64,000 nt of DNA from Sialis fuliginosa (GCA_961205875.1 OY540813.1:28491001-28555000), one strand, 5' to 3'. Counted from the stretch's first letter, positions 1-12,711 are shown. The notes: a model not told the origin generated them from the sequence alone. Numbers and translations are program-made.

Positions 1-486
1 TTCCAAAAAAATACTTATTTCTGCAGAAAATAAAAGTTTAATCACAAAAATTGACCCTTTTAAAATTAATTTTGAATTCGACGTCAAAACGTTCGCAGGT
101 GTCATGGCGCATTTTTAACGTCACGCCTATGTAAACACTCCTTGTCAACTATAATAAATCCTTGTTCCATCGCTAATGTTTCTCGGTTTTACTTTTGGTA
201 ACACAAAACTGAGCAAATTGATAATTTAAAACCACAAAATAATTTATAAACAGTGCAGATATTAATGTAACAAAAATGATGTTTACTTAGCCGTGACGTC
301 ATCCACTCTGACTGGTGTTTTATCTAACATGGCGAATTGCTGTATTTTGTGTTTTTATTTTAACAAAAATCATATTAATCTCGCTTTTAATATAAAAATA
401 AATACATTTTTTAGAATCTTTTTAACCGATTTCATTATTTAAAATCATAATTTCAGTGATACTTTGTCACTGGCATCATGCCTATT
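1..486 (-). mobile_element. MITE family M, copy 1 (cut by window edge)
   Basis: This segment is the reverse complement of 11582-12075 and of 39458-39960, at roughly 90% identity by eye. It ends at 486 with the terminal repeat GGCATCATGCCTATT. The full copy at 39443-39979 shows that terminal repeat at both ends, so this is a non-autonomous DNA transposon with no coding capacity. The other end lies before base 1. The sequence that follows (CAATTTTACTAC) is continuous with the unoccupied related copy at 5480. Confidence 0.8.
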
Positions 487-965
487 CAATTTTACTACGT
501 TTGTGAGTTGGGCAGTATTTTTATGCCGAGTGGCATTACGCGTTATTGCATTATCAGCGCTGATATTCTATTGTGAATAAAATAAGTTTTTCAAACAGGC
601 TTATAGGCACTTAATAATGGAATACAAAAATGTTAAAGATGAAGCCTTATTTATTTTTAAGTAGGTACTTACCTACTTTACTATTCTAGTAAATAAGTAT
701 TACTCAGGAATAATAATTAGGAAATTGACATAAGTGAAGTTTATTTTTCCGGTTTCTGAAAAACGTTAATGTAGTAAAACTTAATCTATCACAAACATTA
801 ATAGAGTACCTAACTATGGAATTTTCATTGCGAAATCTCACCAATTTCCAGAACTTTTGAAAATTAAGCTATGGAACTATAGGTATAGTGAACGCAAAGG
901 GATAATATTAAGAAAATGTCATCACTAGAATACAAAATGGTTTACTAATATAGTGAAAAAGTTAG
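487..965 (+). repeat. Diverged direct repeat, copy a (partner 5480-5960)
   Basis: About 480 bases align in the same orientation with 5480-5960. Shared landmarks are AAGTTTTTCAAACAGGC, the block AAGTAGGTACTTACCTACTT, and TTTTTCCGGTTTCTGA. This copy carries a short extra palindromic insert near 522-543 that the partner lacks. No ORF is conserved. It could be a local duplication about 5 kb apart or two copies of an unrecognised dispersed repeat. Confidence 0.75.
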
Positions 966-2130
966 TGGAACTAAATAAATTATTCTAAAAATTAAAATTT
1001 TATTAAAAATATTGAAGCGTTCGATTCTGAATCCGATTTGAGTATAAATTTTTGGGTAAAGTTAAGTCTAATTTTGTAAGGAAAGAAAAATAAACTAACT
1101 TTGTATTCTTTGCATAGCAAAAATCGCTATCGCTACTATCTCTTGTATTTGAAAATATATAGCTAATAAGCTAATTGATGAAAATTTCAACTATTTGCAT
1201 CTATCATCTCTATAAATATAACGAAAAACTTACTTATCAATGTGTACTTAGGTGCGCGAATCAAAAATTCAAATATGCAGTTCTAAGGTTACAGTGTGCA
1301 TTATCTAATTAAAAAATAAATGCATATAGTCCTCGACTTACGATTAAGCTCTGTTACCGGTTTATCGCAAAATATTTATTAAAATTTCAAAAATAAAGTA
1401 ATTTTTGTGACCGTTTTTTAAACCATTTTTACCTTTTCAATTAAAAAAAAATAGGTGTAATTAAATGACTTTTTTTGTGGGGGCCATACCGGCGTTACTT
1501 ATGGTCATCTTCTCTTAAGACCTAAGCACCATATACAAACAAAACTAAAACTATATAATAATCCATAACACCAACTTACAATTTAAAAAAAAAACCAAGA
1601 ACAGTATCACATTGTCACCACAAAAAACAAGCACTTCATTAAAATAGTCACAATAATCCACTTTGGCGAATCCGTCACAAAACTCACAAAACTAACAAGA
1701 ACTTTCACAGACCTTGACAGATGGCACTTGGATAGTTGTTAAAAAATATAACACCATGCGCGGCGGTAGCAGCGGCAAAAATAATCAAGTGATTTCTTTC
1801 GTTGTCCACCTCTACTCTGCCAGTGTGAGCCGTTTGCGCACAGAACACCACGTGCTTGTTATACATATTATGTGTGAGCTGGAAGTCACTTCCTGCTGCT
1901 CGTTACTGATTTGAATTATAAATTCTCATCTTTTTTAAGTGCTTGTATGAATTGTACAAAGTCAATGTAATGTTTTGTCTACATGTATGTATATTTATAA
2001 GTAGGAAGATTACTATTTTAAATATATAAATATATTAAAATCTTTACTTTACATGATTACTCACTAGATGCGAGTATTTTAATGAATTGAAAATTTTTAT
2101 TTAAAAATTCTACAGAACTTTTTTATTTCT
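966..2130. other. No gene recognised
   Basis: AT-rich sequence. The stretch around 1590-1900 is less AT-biased and could be read for 66 codons, but it has no recognisable domain, splice context or promoter. I support no feature here. Confidence 0.5.
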
Positions 2131-2137
2131 TAATTTT

Positions 2138-3060
2138 ACTTCCATGTTTCGAAGGAAATGGAAATATTTTAATACCGTCGAAAAATCATATCCGAGATAC
2201 GAGCAAATTCTGATTGTACTACCTCAGCGGTTCTTAAACTAGGGTCCGCGGAACTTTTGCCAGGGGTCCGTGAAACATGTTTGGCATAAATTAAATAACT
2301 TTTATATTTCTATTTAACCAATGATAATTACTATCTTACGACCTTCTTTGTTTTTCTGTCAGGTAGGCAGGGGTTATTTCAGTGTGTAATTATTTCTGCA
2401 GTTGTAAAAGCTAATTTGTGTAGTGCAAAAAATTGAAAAAATGTATAATAAATAAATAAAATAACAAAATGTGTGGAAAAAAGGTCATTGCAGTTGTAAA
2501 AGCAAAAAATGTATGGACCAAAAAAAAGTTGTAAAATTTAATGAAAATAACCCCTGCAGGGAGGAGGTCCTTAGATTACATAAGTTTAAGAACCGCTGTT
2601 ACTACCTGCAAAACGTAAAGAAAAGATAATTTCTGCATGGCGGCTGTGATACACAGTATGTGGATGTAGAATTAATTGTCTTTCGTTCACGATAACTACT
2701 GTAAAAATGCACCGATGAATTTTTGGGGAAAATGTTTGCCTCAGTGAGTACTCCAGACTTATTGATTTTGGTGCTAATCGGAATAGGAGTTTTGGAAATA
2801 TTCGAAATTTTGTAACTATTACCGTCTAAAAAGTGAACGTTGCGAGTATTATCCACTAATTTTAATAAGACTTGGTACATTTGTAGTTCAATTGAGCCTA
2901 ATGGATATTTATTTTTTGTACGTGCCTAAAGAGCTATTGATGGGGTGAAAACCACCCTCAAAATTTGAACTTGGAAATAATACCGTCTTTCCACAGCTTT
3001 TTCTTAGTTTCATTAAACAACCAAACTGAATCACTTTCAACTACTAAAAAAGGTCGTTAA
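2138..3060 (+). repeat. Repeat family D, copy 1
   Basis: It starts with a CTTCCATG..GGAAATGGAAG hairpin and matches 20547-21010 through AATACCGTCGAAAAATC, GCATGGCGGCTGTG, GTTCACGATAACTAC and CTCAGTGAGTACTCCAGAC. A second element interrupts it at 2225-2599. A third, inverted relative lies at 50200-50970. No protein coding is evident. The family is unidentified. Confidence 0.7.
2225..2599. mobile_element. hAT-type MITE inside repeat D
   Basis: The ends are CAGCGGTTCTTAAACT and its inverted counterpart AGTTTAAGAACCGCTG. They are flanked by the 8-bp duplication TACTACCT (2217-2224 and 2600-2607). The related repeat at 20547 reads straight through this point, giving a natural empty site. The short length and lack of a transposase ORF make it non-autonomous. 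The 8-bp duplication and CAG..CTG ends are the family signature of hAT elements. Confidence 0.85.
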
Positions 3061-3790
3061 ATGAAGAAGTCCATGTTGAAGTTTATTAAATTGATATGAT
3101 ACTAATAATAATCTGAATATATAATACCAATATATAAAAGTTGTCTAAAAGTGACCTACAGGTATCAAAAGACAAATTTATTATGAATATAAAAATTATC
3201 TTAAACTTAAGAAGAAAACATTTTTTTCTTTTATGAACCGATTCAAACATAATAAATAAAATATAACATAAAGAAATATTTCAGCTTCACAGAGCGACAA
3301 ACACACAGGACGTCATTGAGATAATGTTTTAATACCGTTGTATTTTTATTTACCGCACGTAAGCTAAACTATTGATAAACGTCAAAGAACTGTCATATAA
3401 GTTTGATTCCTCATTGAAAGTGCTTGCTAGTTAACAAAGTTAAATCCATTTTTTATAACACCCAATAAATATGTAATAGAAACTTTTCCCTCCTTGTCAT
3501 CGAGTGCGATTTTAAATATTCCCTTCCCCCGATATCAATTTTTATGTCGACGTTTACCTTGCGCCCCAAAATAAAAAAAATACCAGAATTAGGGTTCTAA
3601 TTATACGTTTGTTTGTTCTTAAATAAATACATATTTTTGTAGAGTAATTGTACTTAAGTACATACAATTATTAATTAAGTACCTTTTTTGTACTTGTGCA
3701 CAGCTCTTACTTGATTTTATTTGCACTCGAAGAGTTAAATACTATAACGCACGTCGTTGTGCTAAAAAACAACCCACACACGTTACACAC

Positions 3791-3943
3791 CAGTGGCGTA
3801 TTTTCCTTTACTATCATATTATTGAAAATAATATTACCGTAGTATTAAATATTTGTACATCAATTTATTATGAATAATAAATTACATTAATAATTTTTAT
3901 AATAGTACACCTTGTTGTTTTTTCAAGGCACGGTACGCCACTG
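3791..3943. mobile_element. Small hAT-like MITE
   Basis: Starts CAGTGGCGTA and ends TACGCCACTG, an inverted pair of the CAGTGGCG type common at hAT ends. The flanking 8-mers do not match, so the target duplication has decayed or the ends are mis-set by a few bases. I see no gene in the surrounding interval 3061-4375. Confidence 0.55.
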
Positions 3944-4375
3944 ATACCTCCACACACATATCCATATGTACGCACACGCACGAGTTGAACAAGTTCGCGC
4001 GGTTCAAGAATGAGGTGAGACCGGGCGCACGCTGTACAAGAAGAGAACACGACCTTGCATTAGCGCTGTTTGAGCTAGGTCAGTGACACTGTCGATAATG
4101 ATGATGATGCATTCAAGCACGTGACACTCCTGGGGATTTAACCAGACCGTTATACTTGCAGATTGCTCTCCACCTTAGGGAGACTGCGACCAGCAATTAG
4201 CGTACGCAAAGAATGATTGTAAATTATCCTGTCGGACGTTTAACGCGGATAAACGTGATGGTTACCGATTGATAATAAACGAGCTGAAGCGATATCGTAT
4301 AAGAGACAAAGTGATCAACTCAAAACAGTCAAAGATATTGATTGGTTATAGCAAATTCAAAATGTTACCTATCTA

Positions 4376-5162
4376 TCTAATATAAATATAAAAATCATTC
4401 GTTTGTATGAGGCTTATAGACTCGGGAATTACTTAACTGATTTCAGTGTGGTTTTCACCAATAGTTGGATAATTTTTCTAAGCAGTATCGTGGCTATTAA
4501 TATTTTATGAAAACCTAAGATTTAACATCAACAGTCTAAAAAAATCTTTATCAAGGCGTGTTTTATTTCCATAATATGACAGTTTGCAACTGTCATTTAT
4601 ATAAAAACATAGTAGCCATGGAATAAAGTATTCTATAATTTACACGAATTTATGGTTTCAATATTTTATTTTATTTAGGTTATTATGAGCACGTCTTTCA
4701 AATATTTTGTCGGACAATCGGATGATTTTTGACACATGTTAACAATTAAATATTTTAAAATATATTGATTGAAAATTAAAATATGAAGAAACATTTCACT
4801 TCCATGAAAGGTAAAATATCGAAATTGATTATGATTGTCGCTAAACTATTTATTTTGATTTTTTGAGTTTCACACAAATTCTAAGACGGGACCTGGTGTT
4901 TCCTGGGAATTTGAAAATATAATTTTACACGATTTTCTCAGTAACTACTGAACGGATTTTATTCCGCTTTTCACTAATAATGGATAGGTTAGGTTTAGGT
5001 ATAGGTATAATTTGTGGATATTTTGTGTAAATTTCACGAATTCGGAAAAAACAATTCGTGGAGAGCTGTGTGTTGTGCCATGTTAGGTGGACATGTTGAA
5101 TATTTTAGGTTACTTTGATTTTGTGTATATTAACCCGGGTAACACCTGATCCAATGCGCTAG
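4376..5162 (+). mobile_element. Non-autonomous Helitron, family B copy 1
   Basis: The 5' end TCTAATATAAATATAAAAAT is followed by the wording ACTCGGGAATTACTTAACTG. The 3' end has the short hairpin ACCCGGGTAACACCTGAT and then GCGCTAG before T. A TC start with a hairpin-plus-CTAG end and no target duplication is the Helitron signature. Shorter relatives lie at 26396-26714 and 32241-32823. One full 13-bp CATGTT-type unit occurs at 5079-5091. No helicase ORF is present. Confidence 0.75.
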
Positions 5163-5479
5163 TATGTAATAAATAAATAAAAAATTTCAAACGATATTCA
5201 CTAATCAAGAAAAAACTTATGTAGGTATATTACATCAAAATAAGTAAGTCGCTGTAACTTCTAGAGTTCTATATAGTGCATGCCGTTAATAATGCGCTTG
5301 GTAAGGAACACGTAAGTGCCATAAAGTAAATTTTACAGGATGGTGAAAAGACTAAATATCATGTATACCTACTTCTATATTACGAATGATAAACTGATCT
5401 TTAAATTGGACGTTTCTATTAGTGAGTTCAAAATATGTTATATTAACAATAGTTGACACTAGAACACATTGTCTCGAAA

Positions 5480-5960
5480 TTCAATTTTACTACCTTTGTC
5501 AGTTGGGCCGTATTTTTATTGCATTATCTGCGATAATATTCTCTTGCGAATAAATTAAGTTTTTCAAACAGGCTTATAGAAAGTTAAGAATGAAATACAA
5601 AAATGTTAAAGATGAAGCCTTATCTATTTTTAAGTAGGTACTTACCTACTTTACTATTCTAGTAAATAAGTATTACTCAAGAATCATAATTAGGAAATTG
5701 ACATAAGTGAAGTTTATTTTTCCGGTTTCTGAACAACATTAATGTACTAAAAGGTAATATATCGCAAACATTAATAGAGTACCTATGGAATTCTCATTAC
5801 GAGTTCTCACCATTTTTCCGAATTTTTGAAAACCACACTTAAACTTTGGAACTAAACTGAACGCAAGAGGATAATATTAAGAAAATGTCATCTGAATACA
5901 AAATGGTTTAATAATACAATGAAAATGTTAGTCGATCTAAATATAGTATTCTAAAATATT
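5480..5960 (+). repeat. Diverged direct repeat, copy b
   Basis: Partner of 487-965. It retains ATTCAATTTTACTACC at its left edge, which matches the sequence just after the MITE at 486. I see nothing in the following stretch 5961-6650 apart from AT-rich DNA. Confidence 0.75.
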
Positions 5961-6650
5961 AATATAAAAAAGTATACGTATTTCTTCTCTATTAATATTT
6001 ACACGAATTCTGAAACAATTGTCACTTCTAAACTATTTAGGTATCAGTAAAGCAAGAAGCAAACACGTTTCTTTGTCTTATTATTATTATATTATAATTA
6101 TTATACGTATACCTACGGAAAGAAGGGTATTTTAATTTCCATGTAAAATAATTCATGACTCAAAATATTTTCCTCGGGCTTCTGAAATCCTAAAACCGGC
6201 AATGAAGAATATACATACATATGCATGTCATCCCTAATTCCAATGTACAATACGTATTCATCACGACTGAATATGTTCACGCACAATGCAAGTAAAATTC
6301 ATTGATGTTATATTTTTAGAATTTTGTGTTTTTACAACCGTCAGACGTAATTATTTTTTTATTTTCGTCTGCGAAAGAACAAACACGTGTAACTTATTTA
6401 CATTAACGAGGAAACTCTTTTGAATTGTATTTTTATTTACTTTGCTTCTACATCGGTTTAATTTCTTTTTGATGTTTTATTAATCATCGGTACACTGAAT
6501 TAAAGATAAATATATAATAACCAATTATAAATTCGTATATGCTAAAAGGTGTGGGTGTAAATCATTGTATTTTCATTATTATGTTGTCAGTAAAGACACC
6601 TAATTATAAATAGACCAATTATGTATAATATTCCGTACAAAATTAAACAT

Positions 6651-7554
6651 ATACCGGGTGTTCCAGACCATCCGTCCACTATGTTTTACGCCTAAACTAT
6701 TGAAGATAGAGTTTTCTGATAAAAATTTTACTATATACCTGTATGTATGTATATCGACTCTAAAGAATTTCAGGAAAATATTTTCAACCCCCTAAAACTA
6801 GGTTAGTTTGAGGGGTACATGCCCGTTTGTCAACAAAATCAAATGGAACTGTATATCCAAAAGTAGATAATTTTAAAGATCATAAAAAAGTAAAAAAAAA
6901 AAAATGTTTTTCATACATTTAATTGTTTAGAAAATATGGCGACTTGTTCCCAAATTTTAGGGTTTCACTAAAAGTGCTCTAGTTTCGTTAAATGTTAATG
7001 AAATTTTATTTTTAAATTTTTATTTGAAAGTAGAAATAACGAATTTTTAATTATGTAGATTATTTGAGTTTTGGATAATTTAAAGTGTCATACGCGGCAT
7101 ATCAAAAATGCAAAATTTCAATTGGGGATAAATAAAAATTTTTAAATGGAATGATATATCAATTTGTACTTTATCTTAAAAAATATATTTAAATTAACAA
7201 CTTTTGTTAAGAAAATTTTTAATTTTATTTAAAAAAAAATACCTATATAATTTTAAATTTAAAATTTTCTTATCAAAAGTTGTTAATTTAAATATATTTT
7301 TTAAGATAAAGTACCTACTAATTGATACATCATTCCATTTAAAATTTCCTACTTTTGGATATACCGTTTCATTTGATTTTGCTGAGAAACGGGCATGTAC
7401 CCCTCAAACTACCCCCCAAGGGGAAGTTTTAGAGGGTTGAAAATATGTTCCTGAAATTCTTTAGGGTCGATATATATAGTAAATTTTTTTATCAGAAAAC
7501 TTCAATAGTTTGGGCGTAAAACATAGTGGGCTGGTGGTTTGGAACACCCAGTAT
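6651..7554. repeat. Foldback element, ACCGGGTGTTCC type
   Basis: The left edge ATACCGGGTGTTCCAGACC and right edge GGTTTGGAACACCCAGTAT are inverted. The homology continues inward through TATGTTTTACGCC, AAACTATTGAAG, CCCTAAAAC and ATCAAATGGAAC, giving arms of several hundred bases around a centre near 7210. A fragment of one arm recurs at 26946-27150. A 78-codon open stretch near 7204-7440 is only part of an arm. Confidence 0.8.
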
Positions 7555-7560
7555 AATCAC

Positions 7561-7770
7561 TATAGCTGTTACCAGCGACTTCGTAAGCGTGGAATTTGTA
7601 TTTTTTTTATCTAATAAATTCTTCGGGATACAAAGTAGCCGGTGTCTTTCCTCAGGATTCAAGACATTTCCTTGCTAAATTTAATCAAGATCGGTTCAGT
7701 GGTTTAACTTTTGAAAAGGTAACAAACAGACAGACGGAGTTACTTTCGTATTTATAATATTAATATGAAT
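7561..7770 (-). mobile_element. Helitron family A, short copy
   Basis: Read on -, it has the family-A 5' block (TTATAAAT..GAAAGT, TCTGTCTGTTTGTTACC, CACTGAACCGATCTTG). It ends with the hairpin-like CCACGCTTACGAAGTCGC and TAACAGCTATAG. It is a strongly shortened relative of 16033-16395 and 55347-55831. Confidence 0.65.
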
Positions 7771-7808
7771 GAGTGATGCATCTTCAATGAATTGTATTAT
7801 TTGTATTC

Positions 7809-8314
7809 GGCGGCTATTACACTATCAAATAAAATGTCAAAGATCTTTGACAAATATTTGACCATATTTCTTTGATAAAATATGAGATTTTGTTCTATTA
7901 CACTACATAAAATATTTGATAATATTTTCTCAATATTATCTAGGGATATTTTCTTCTTTTTTGGTGCATTTTGAATATCAGTGCGTGGATGTTCGTCAAT
8001 TGACGCGATCGAGGTTTGAATTTACAACCGTGTATTGTAGTTCTTATAATCAATAAGAAGATTTATCATATAATACTGGATTTTGTTGATATTCATATAT
8101 TAATAATTATGTAACTGTAACTGTCAGTGATAACTTGGTAGTCGCCATTTTGTTTTTAACATCAAAAAACTTTGATCAAATATAAGAGACTGTCATTAAC
8201 TATGATCATAGAAATATTATGAAGGTAAATATTATAAAAGTTAACTTATTACACTGTCATATTTCTTTGATCAAAGAAATTTTATCATATTTCTTTGATA
8301 GTGTAATAGTCGCC
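7809..8314. mobile_element. TIR MITE (GGCGGCTATTACACTATC)
   Basis: Left terminus GGCGGCTATTACACTATC and right terminus GATAGTGTAATAGTCGCC are inverted copies. Inside, CATATTTCTTTGATAAAAT recurs in inverted form. No ORF. The superfamily is not clear because no target duplication is obvious. Confidence 0.75.
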
Positions 8315-9330
8315 TTAGTAATACAAATAATACTGCCCTTTCCCCCACTTTAATCCGTAAGTACCGGGCCCCTAAAAATTAGACCCAAGATAACCGTCTT
8401 GATTTCTCTAGTGGTAAATAATATCATTCACACTTACAAGTAAATATTTTATTTCATCTTAAATAAATCCACTATTATTAAAATTACTGTCAAACATATG
8501 TTAACTATTATTATTATGTTATTATTACCCACAATATCATTTACATATATCATGCAAACAAAACTCGATGTTAAATTCTAACGGAAAAAGGAATATAATT
8601 AATAAAAATATATATACAATGTATATAATATGTTGTAAAACTATTAATAAAGTAACCGCCATAAGTAAATGTACCGTTAGTTATTAGTACATGAATGTTT
8701 ACAAAAATATATATTAATTTTACCCTTCAAAATCGTATCCACTATTAATATTACACAGTAAATAAAAATATGCAAATGCCTTTAATAATGTCTAGTAGAC
8801 AGTAACTAGAATTCGTGTTTTTATTTACAAATATGCCTATGAAGTATGTATTTAAAATTTAATTATACACTAAATATGTTATTATGCAATTGCATCAATT
8901 TTGTAAATTATAACAATATGAAAGTTTAATTGCAATCAAAAGTTCAAACAACATATCTTTTTTAATTCAATTCACATTATTGTTCTCAGAGGTAATTGGT
9001 GATTTAAAAGCAATTTACATAAATAATTAATTAAAAATATTCTCTTTGCGTAAACAAATAATTAATGCCGGCTGTTGTGGAGATATTTACAAAAAGATAC
9101 ATAGGGTTTGATAAAATTAATTATCATCAAAATGTAAGAAAAATTAGTTTTTCACAAGTGGAAGAAATTTCAATTTTCGATATCCGAATACTAAAAAGCT
9201 TTTTTTTCAATTAAACGTCGAATACATCAATTCCTAAGCAATATACATAAAATATAGCAAGCCCTTGTTAATGGGAATCTGAAAAAAATCTAATAAATAA
9301 TTATTCGAATTAAGAATGACAGAAAAATAT
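8315..9330. other. No gene recognised
   Basis: Very AT-rich DNA with simple TATA/ATTATT runs. I found no ORF with coding character, no inverted repeat of note and no RNA gene. Confidence 0.5.
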
Positions 9331-9753
9331 ACAGTGTATTTGGTTCGGCGATACGAATATTTTGAAGGATGGTAGAATGAGTTATTAGGAAGTGATTCAA
9401 ATATATATTTTTAAATCTAGCACATTTACAGATATTCAAATGGTTTAAAAAACTACTATATTTTATACCCTTTCGAAAAACCTACTATAATACCTACATG
9501 AACTGGCTATTTTTCTTAAAACTTACAGGTTATCCCAGAAAAAGTAAGATTTTTATATTTTTCCAGTGAGTTGATCCTAGTATGCTATTCTTGCGATACT
9601 TTTCAAACATTTTTTATACTAATTAATGGATAGTGTAACACATTTATATCATGGTGTAACACCTACTTCTTTGCAAAGGCTTAAAAAATATGACCCTGTC
9701 AGATAAATGACATTTTGTTCATAATATTCGTATCGTCGAACCAAACTTCCTGT
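9331..9753. mobile_element. TIR MITE, ACAG..CTGT type
   Basis: The ends ACAGTGTATTTGGTTCG and CGAACCAAACTTCCTGT are inverted and continue through GATACGAATATT. It is flanked by TAT/ATA sequence. The ACAG..CTGT ends at TA-rich targets recur in several elements of this window (14666, 24514, 59244). Confidence 0.75.
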
Positions 9754-10139
9754 ATATACTCGTATAGGTTTCTTTATATTTACATATATGCTATTCGTAA
9801 TACTTTAAATTAATTGTTCTCATGTTGTACCAAAATTATCATTTTATGATTATAATGCATTATTACCAGAATAACACAAATATTAATTAATGAAAAGAAC
9901 CTAACTAACTATGGTTCATTAATATTGATAAACACAATAATTTACATAAAAAAGAACGAAAACTTTCATGTATATTTTAAGGAATCATATTTGACCTGAA
10001 TTTCGAATATAATATAACTCATAAAAAGAAAAACAACAGCTGTATTTTGAAAACTTAATTTTTGTTACTGAATATTTTATCAAAAAAACTACTCAAATAT
10101 TGAATAAAGTATATAATTAATTTTTACATAAATATATTG

Positions 10140-10805
10140 AACGATTTCTTGATTCTAGCAGATGGAAAAAAAATCTGCCAAGTAAATGCACAGTGCTTCC
10201 TCGTAATAAATTCACCAAAGATAGTTAATAATTTATTTGTACAATTTTATTTAAAAATATTTATTCGACGCCTGAATATTTTTTCGTATAATTTTTTAAT
10301 TTTTGACAATTTTTAATCTAAATCTAAATTTTTATGCTACGCAAAATAGCAATTTAAAAAAGAAAATAACGACTTTTTAAAGCAAATTTAAATAAATCTT
10401 TCTAAGAGAATATTTTACAAGAAACGTTGTAGACCTACCTACATGTATTATAGGAAATTGAATGCTCTACAAAAAAGATTCTGTAAAATTTTCACGTAAC
10501 ATGTGTCGTTCTTGAAATATCTTAAAAAAATATTTTGAGATGTCACCCCTCCCCTTTACACACGATTTTGTAGAAGGACTGTCCAACCAACCAATTAAGT
10601 TTTATTAGTATCGGTTCAGTGGTTCATGAGTTATGCGTGTGACAAGCATTCAGGGGACAGATAGACACATAAACAGATAGACATGTAACGAAAAGTGTTT
10701 GTCTTGACCTGAAACGGAAAGATCAAGTTAAAATTTTGAAATCGGAGAACAATTTTTTTCTCTCATTTAAAAACGATCACAAAGCTTCTCGTATATTCGA
10801 TATGG
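10140..10805 (+). repeat. Repeat family H, copy 1
   Basis: Aligns with 60855-61400 (copy 2) through ACGTTGTAGACCTA, GGAAATTGAATGCTCTAC, CAGTGGTTCATGAGTTATG, and GATCACAAAGCTTCTCG. Parts also occur at 51740-52085 (GCACAGTGCTTCCT). There is a run of ACAGATAGACA-type units near 10657-10685. No ORF. Possibly the tail of a retroelement, but that is not established. Confidence 0.65.
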
Positions 10806-11366
10806 CGAAGAAGCAATATTAAATAAATTGTTTCCTATATTATATTCGCACTATACTTATATAGAGTGTAAAATTTAACTACAGTACGTAGGGATTTAAA
10901 TGTTATTTTAAACGTATGCAAATATTTCCTACATACAATATTTCAACACAATTTCATATTCCTATTACGAAATTATATTATTTAAATAAAATAATATCAA
11001 TTATCGATGTATTAAATAGACGATCCAACCCTAAAACCGACACTGCACAGACCATCCGGGTCCATTACGTTTTTTAAGATGATGTTTCCATTATATGTAT
11101 GACATACAATATGATGTATTAAGACATAACATGCATACGTACTGCTGTGAAAGTTCAAGCACTGTTTATAATACATAATTGTATTAGCGCACCATCTACC
11201 AAAATAATACAGAATATCCATATGGTTAATATAACAATCAATTAGTATTAATATATACAAGTGTTTGTACAGCTTAAATGGGTTAAAATTGTCATAACAT
11301 CAATTATAAAATAACCATTGTACATAAAACATGTGCGAAATGAATATTGTACACACACACATATGT
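10806..11366. other. No gene recognised
   Basis: AT-rich spacer. An 82-codon open stretch on - (11012-11260) has no recognisable domain and no splice context. I do not support it as a gene. Confidence 0.5.
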
Positions 11367-11368
11367 AC

Positions 11369-12110
11369 AATAGGCAGGGTGACCAGATTTTAGTTTTGGT
11401 AAGCCCTGAGATGTAAATGAAGACCCCCTTTTTTATTTTATCTTATCTTTTTTATTTTTATTTTCATAAAATGTGTTACCATAATCTGCACTGTTATTTC
11501 CCCGACTCTATTTTTGACGACCTTTTTTTTTTAGTCGTCATTTTTTGTAAAAACCGGAGACCTGGTCACCCTAACAATAGGCATGATGCCAGTAACAAAG
11601 TATCACTGAAATTATGATTTTAAATAATGAAATAAGTTAAAAAAATTCTAAAAAATGTATTTATTTTTATATTAATAGCGAGATTAATATGATTTTTATT
11701 AAAATAAAAACACAAAATACAGCAACCCGCCATGTTTGATAAAACACCAGTCAGAGTGGATGACGTCACGGCTACTTAAACGTCATTTTTGATTCATTAA
11801 TATCTGCACTGTTTATAAATTATTTTGTGCTTTTAAATTATCAATTTGCTCAGTTTTGTGTTACCAAAACTAAAACCGAGAAACATTAGCGATGGAACAA
11901 GGATTTATTATAGTTGACAAGGAGTGTTTACATAAGCGTGACGTTAAAAATGCGCCATGACACCTGCGAGCGTTTTTGGCGTCAAATTCAAAATTAGTTT
12001 TAAAAGGGTCAATTTTTGTGATTAAACCTTTATTTTCTGCAGAAATAAGCATTTTTTTGGAAGTAAGAGACACGTAAGATCATCTTAAAATAGTTTTAAA
12101 AAATAGTATT
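11369..12110 (+). mobile_element. MITE family M, copy 2, interrupted
   Basis: It matches 39443-39979 and the inverse of 1-486. Its left terminal repeat AATAGGCATGATGCC is split by a hAT insertion at 11375-11573 and resumes at 11582. The right end lacks the clear terminal repeat seen in the 39443 copy, so the 3' boundary is approximate. Confidence 0.75.
11375..11573. mobile_element. hAT MITE inserted in a MITE terminal repeat
   Basis: 199 bases with ends CAGGGTGACCAG and CTGGTCACCCTA. A perfect 8-bp duplication ACAATAGG flanks it (11367-11374 and 11574-11581). The related copy at 39441 reads ACAATAGG uninterrupted, which confirms insertion into the older element. Confidence 0.9.
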
Positions 12111-12233
12111 ATAATACTGTTGAAATTATATACTGATTATTACTTAAAATATTACCAAAATTAATTTAAAATAAAATTTACTAGGGCGCGGTATGTTAAA
12201 GAGTATTTTTTTTTTGTATAGCAAAAGCGAGTA

Positions 12234-12711
12234 GTCCTCAGTACCTCGACACTTTTGTAAATTTATTACCATACTTCTGAAACTTCGTGAGTGGCTTCTA
12301 TTTGCGAAAATTCTTAAAAATGGGGCATTTTCGAACGTGCAGCCGCAGATTTTCGGCGGACTGGAAAAACGGACAAAGATATTTGTCGGACAAAATGACC
12401 AATAAATTGTAACTAAACCTCCAACATGTCAAAATAACGAGGTTATTATAGTTTATTACCAGCTACCTGAAATTTGTAGGATTATTAAATAATTATTTTT
12501 ACAATCCATTTGTCATTTTGTCTGACAATTATCTTGGGCCGTTTTTCCATTCCATCGCCCGGAAAATTCTACAGATGCACGTTCGAAAATGCCCCATTTT
12601 TAAGAATTTTCGCAAATAAAAAAGTTCTTAGACTCATCAAAAAGAAGCCACTTACAAAGTTTCAGATACATATATGGTAATAAATTTACAAAAGGGTCGA
12701 GGTACTGAGGA
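12234..12711. repeat. Foldback element
   Basis: Inverted arms run from GTCCTCAGTACCTCGAC to GTCGAGGTACTGAGGAC. Matching inner blocks are ATTTGCGAAAATTCTTA and ATGGGGCATTTTCGAACGTG. The arms are about 150-200 bases each around a non-palindromic core. No ORF. Confidence 0.8.

Noticed and set aside
7204-7440. 78-codon open frame
   Set aside because: Falls within the arms and centre of the 6651-7554 foldback and starts at a non-ATG codon.
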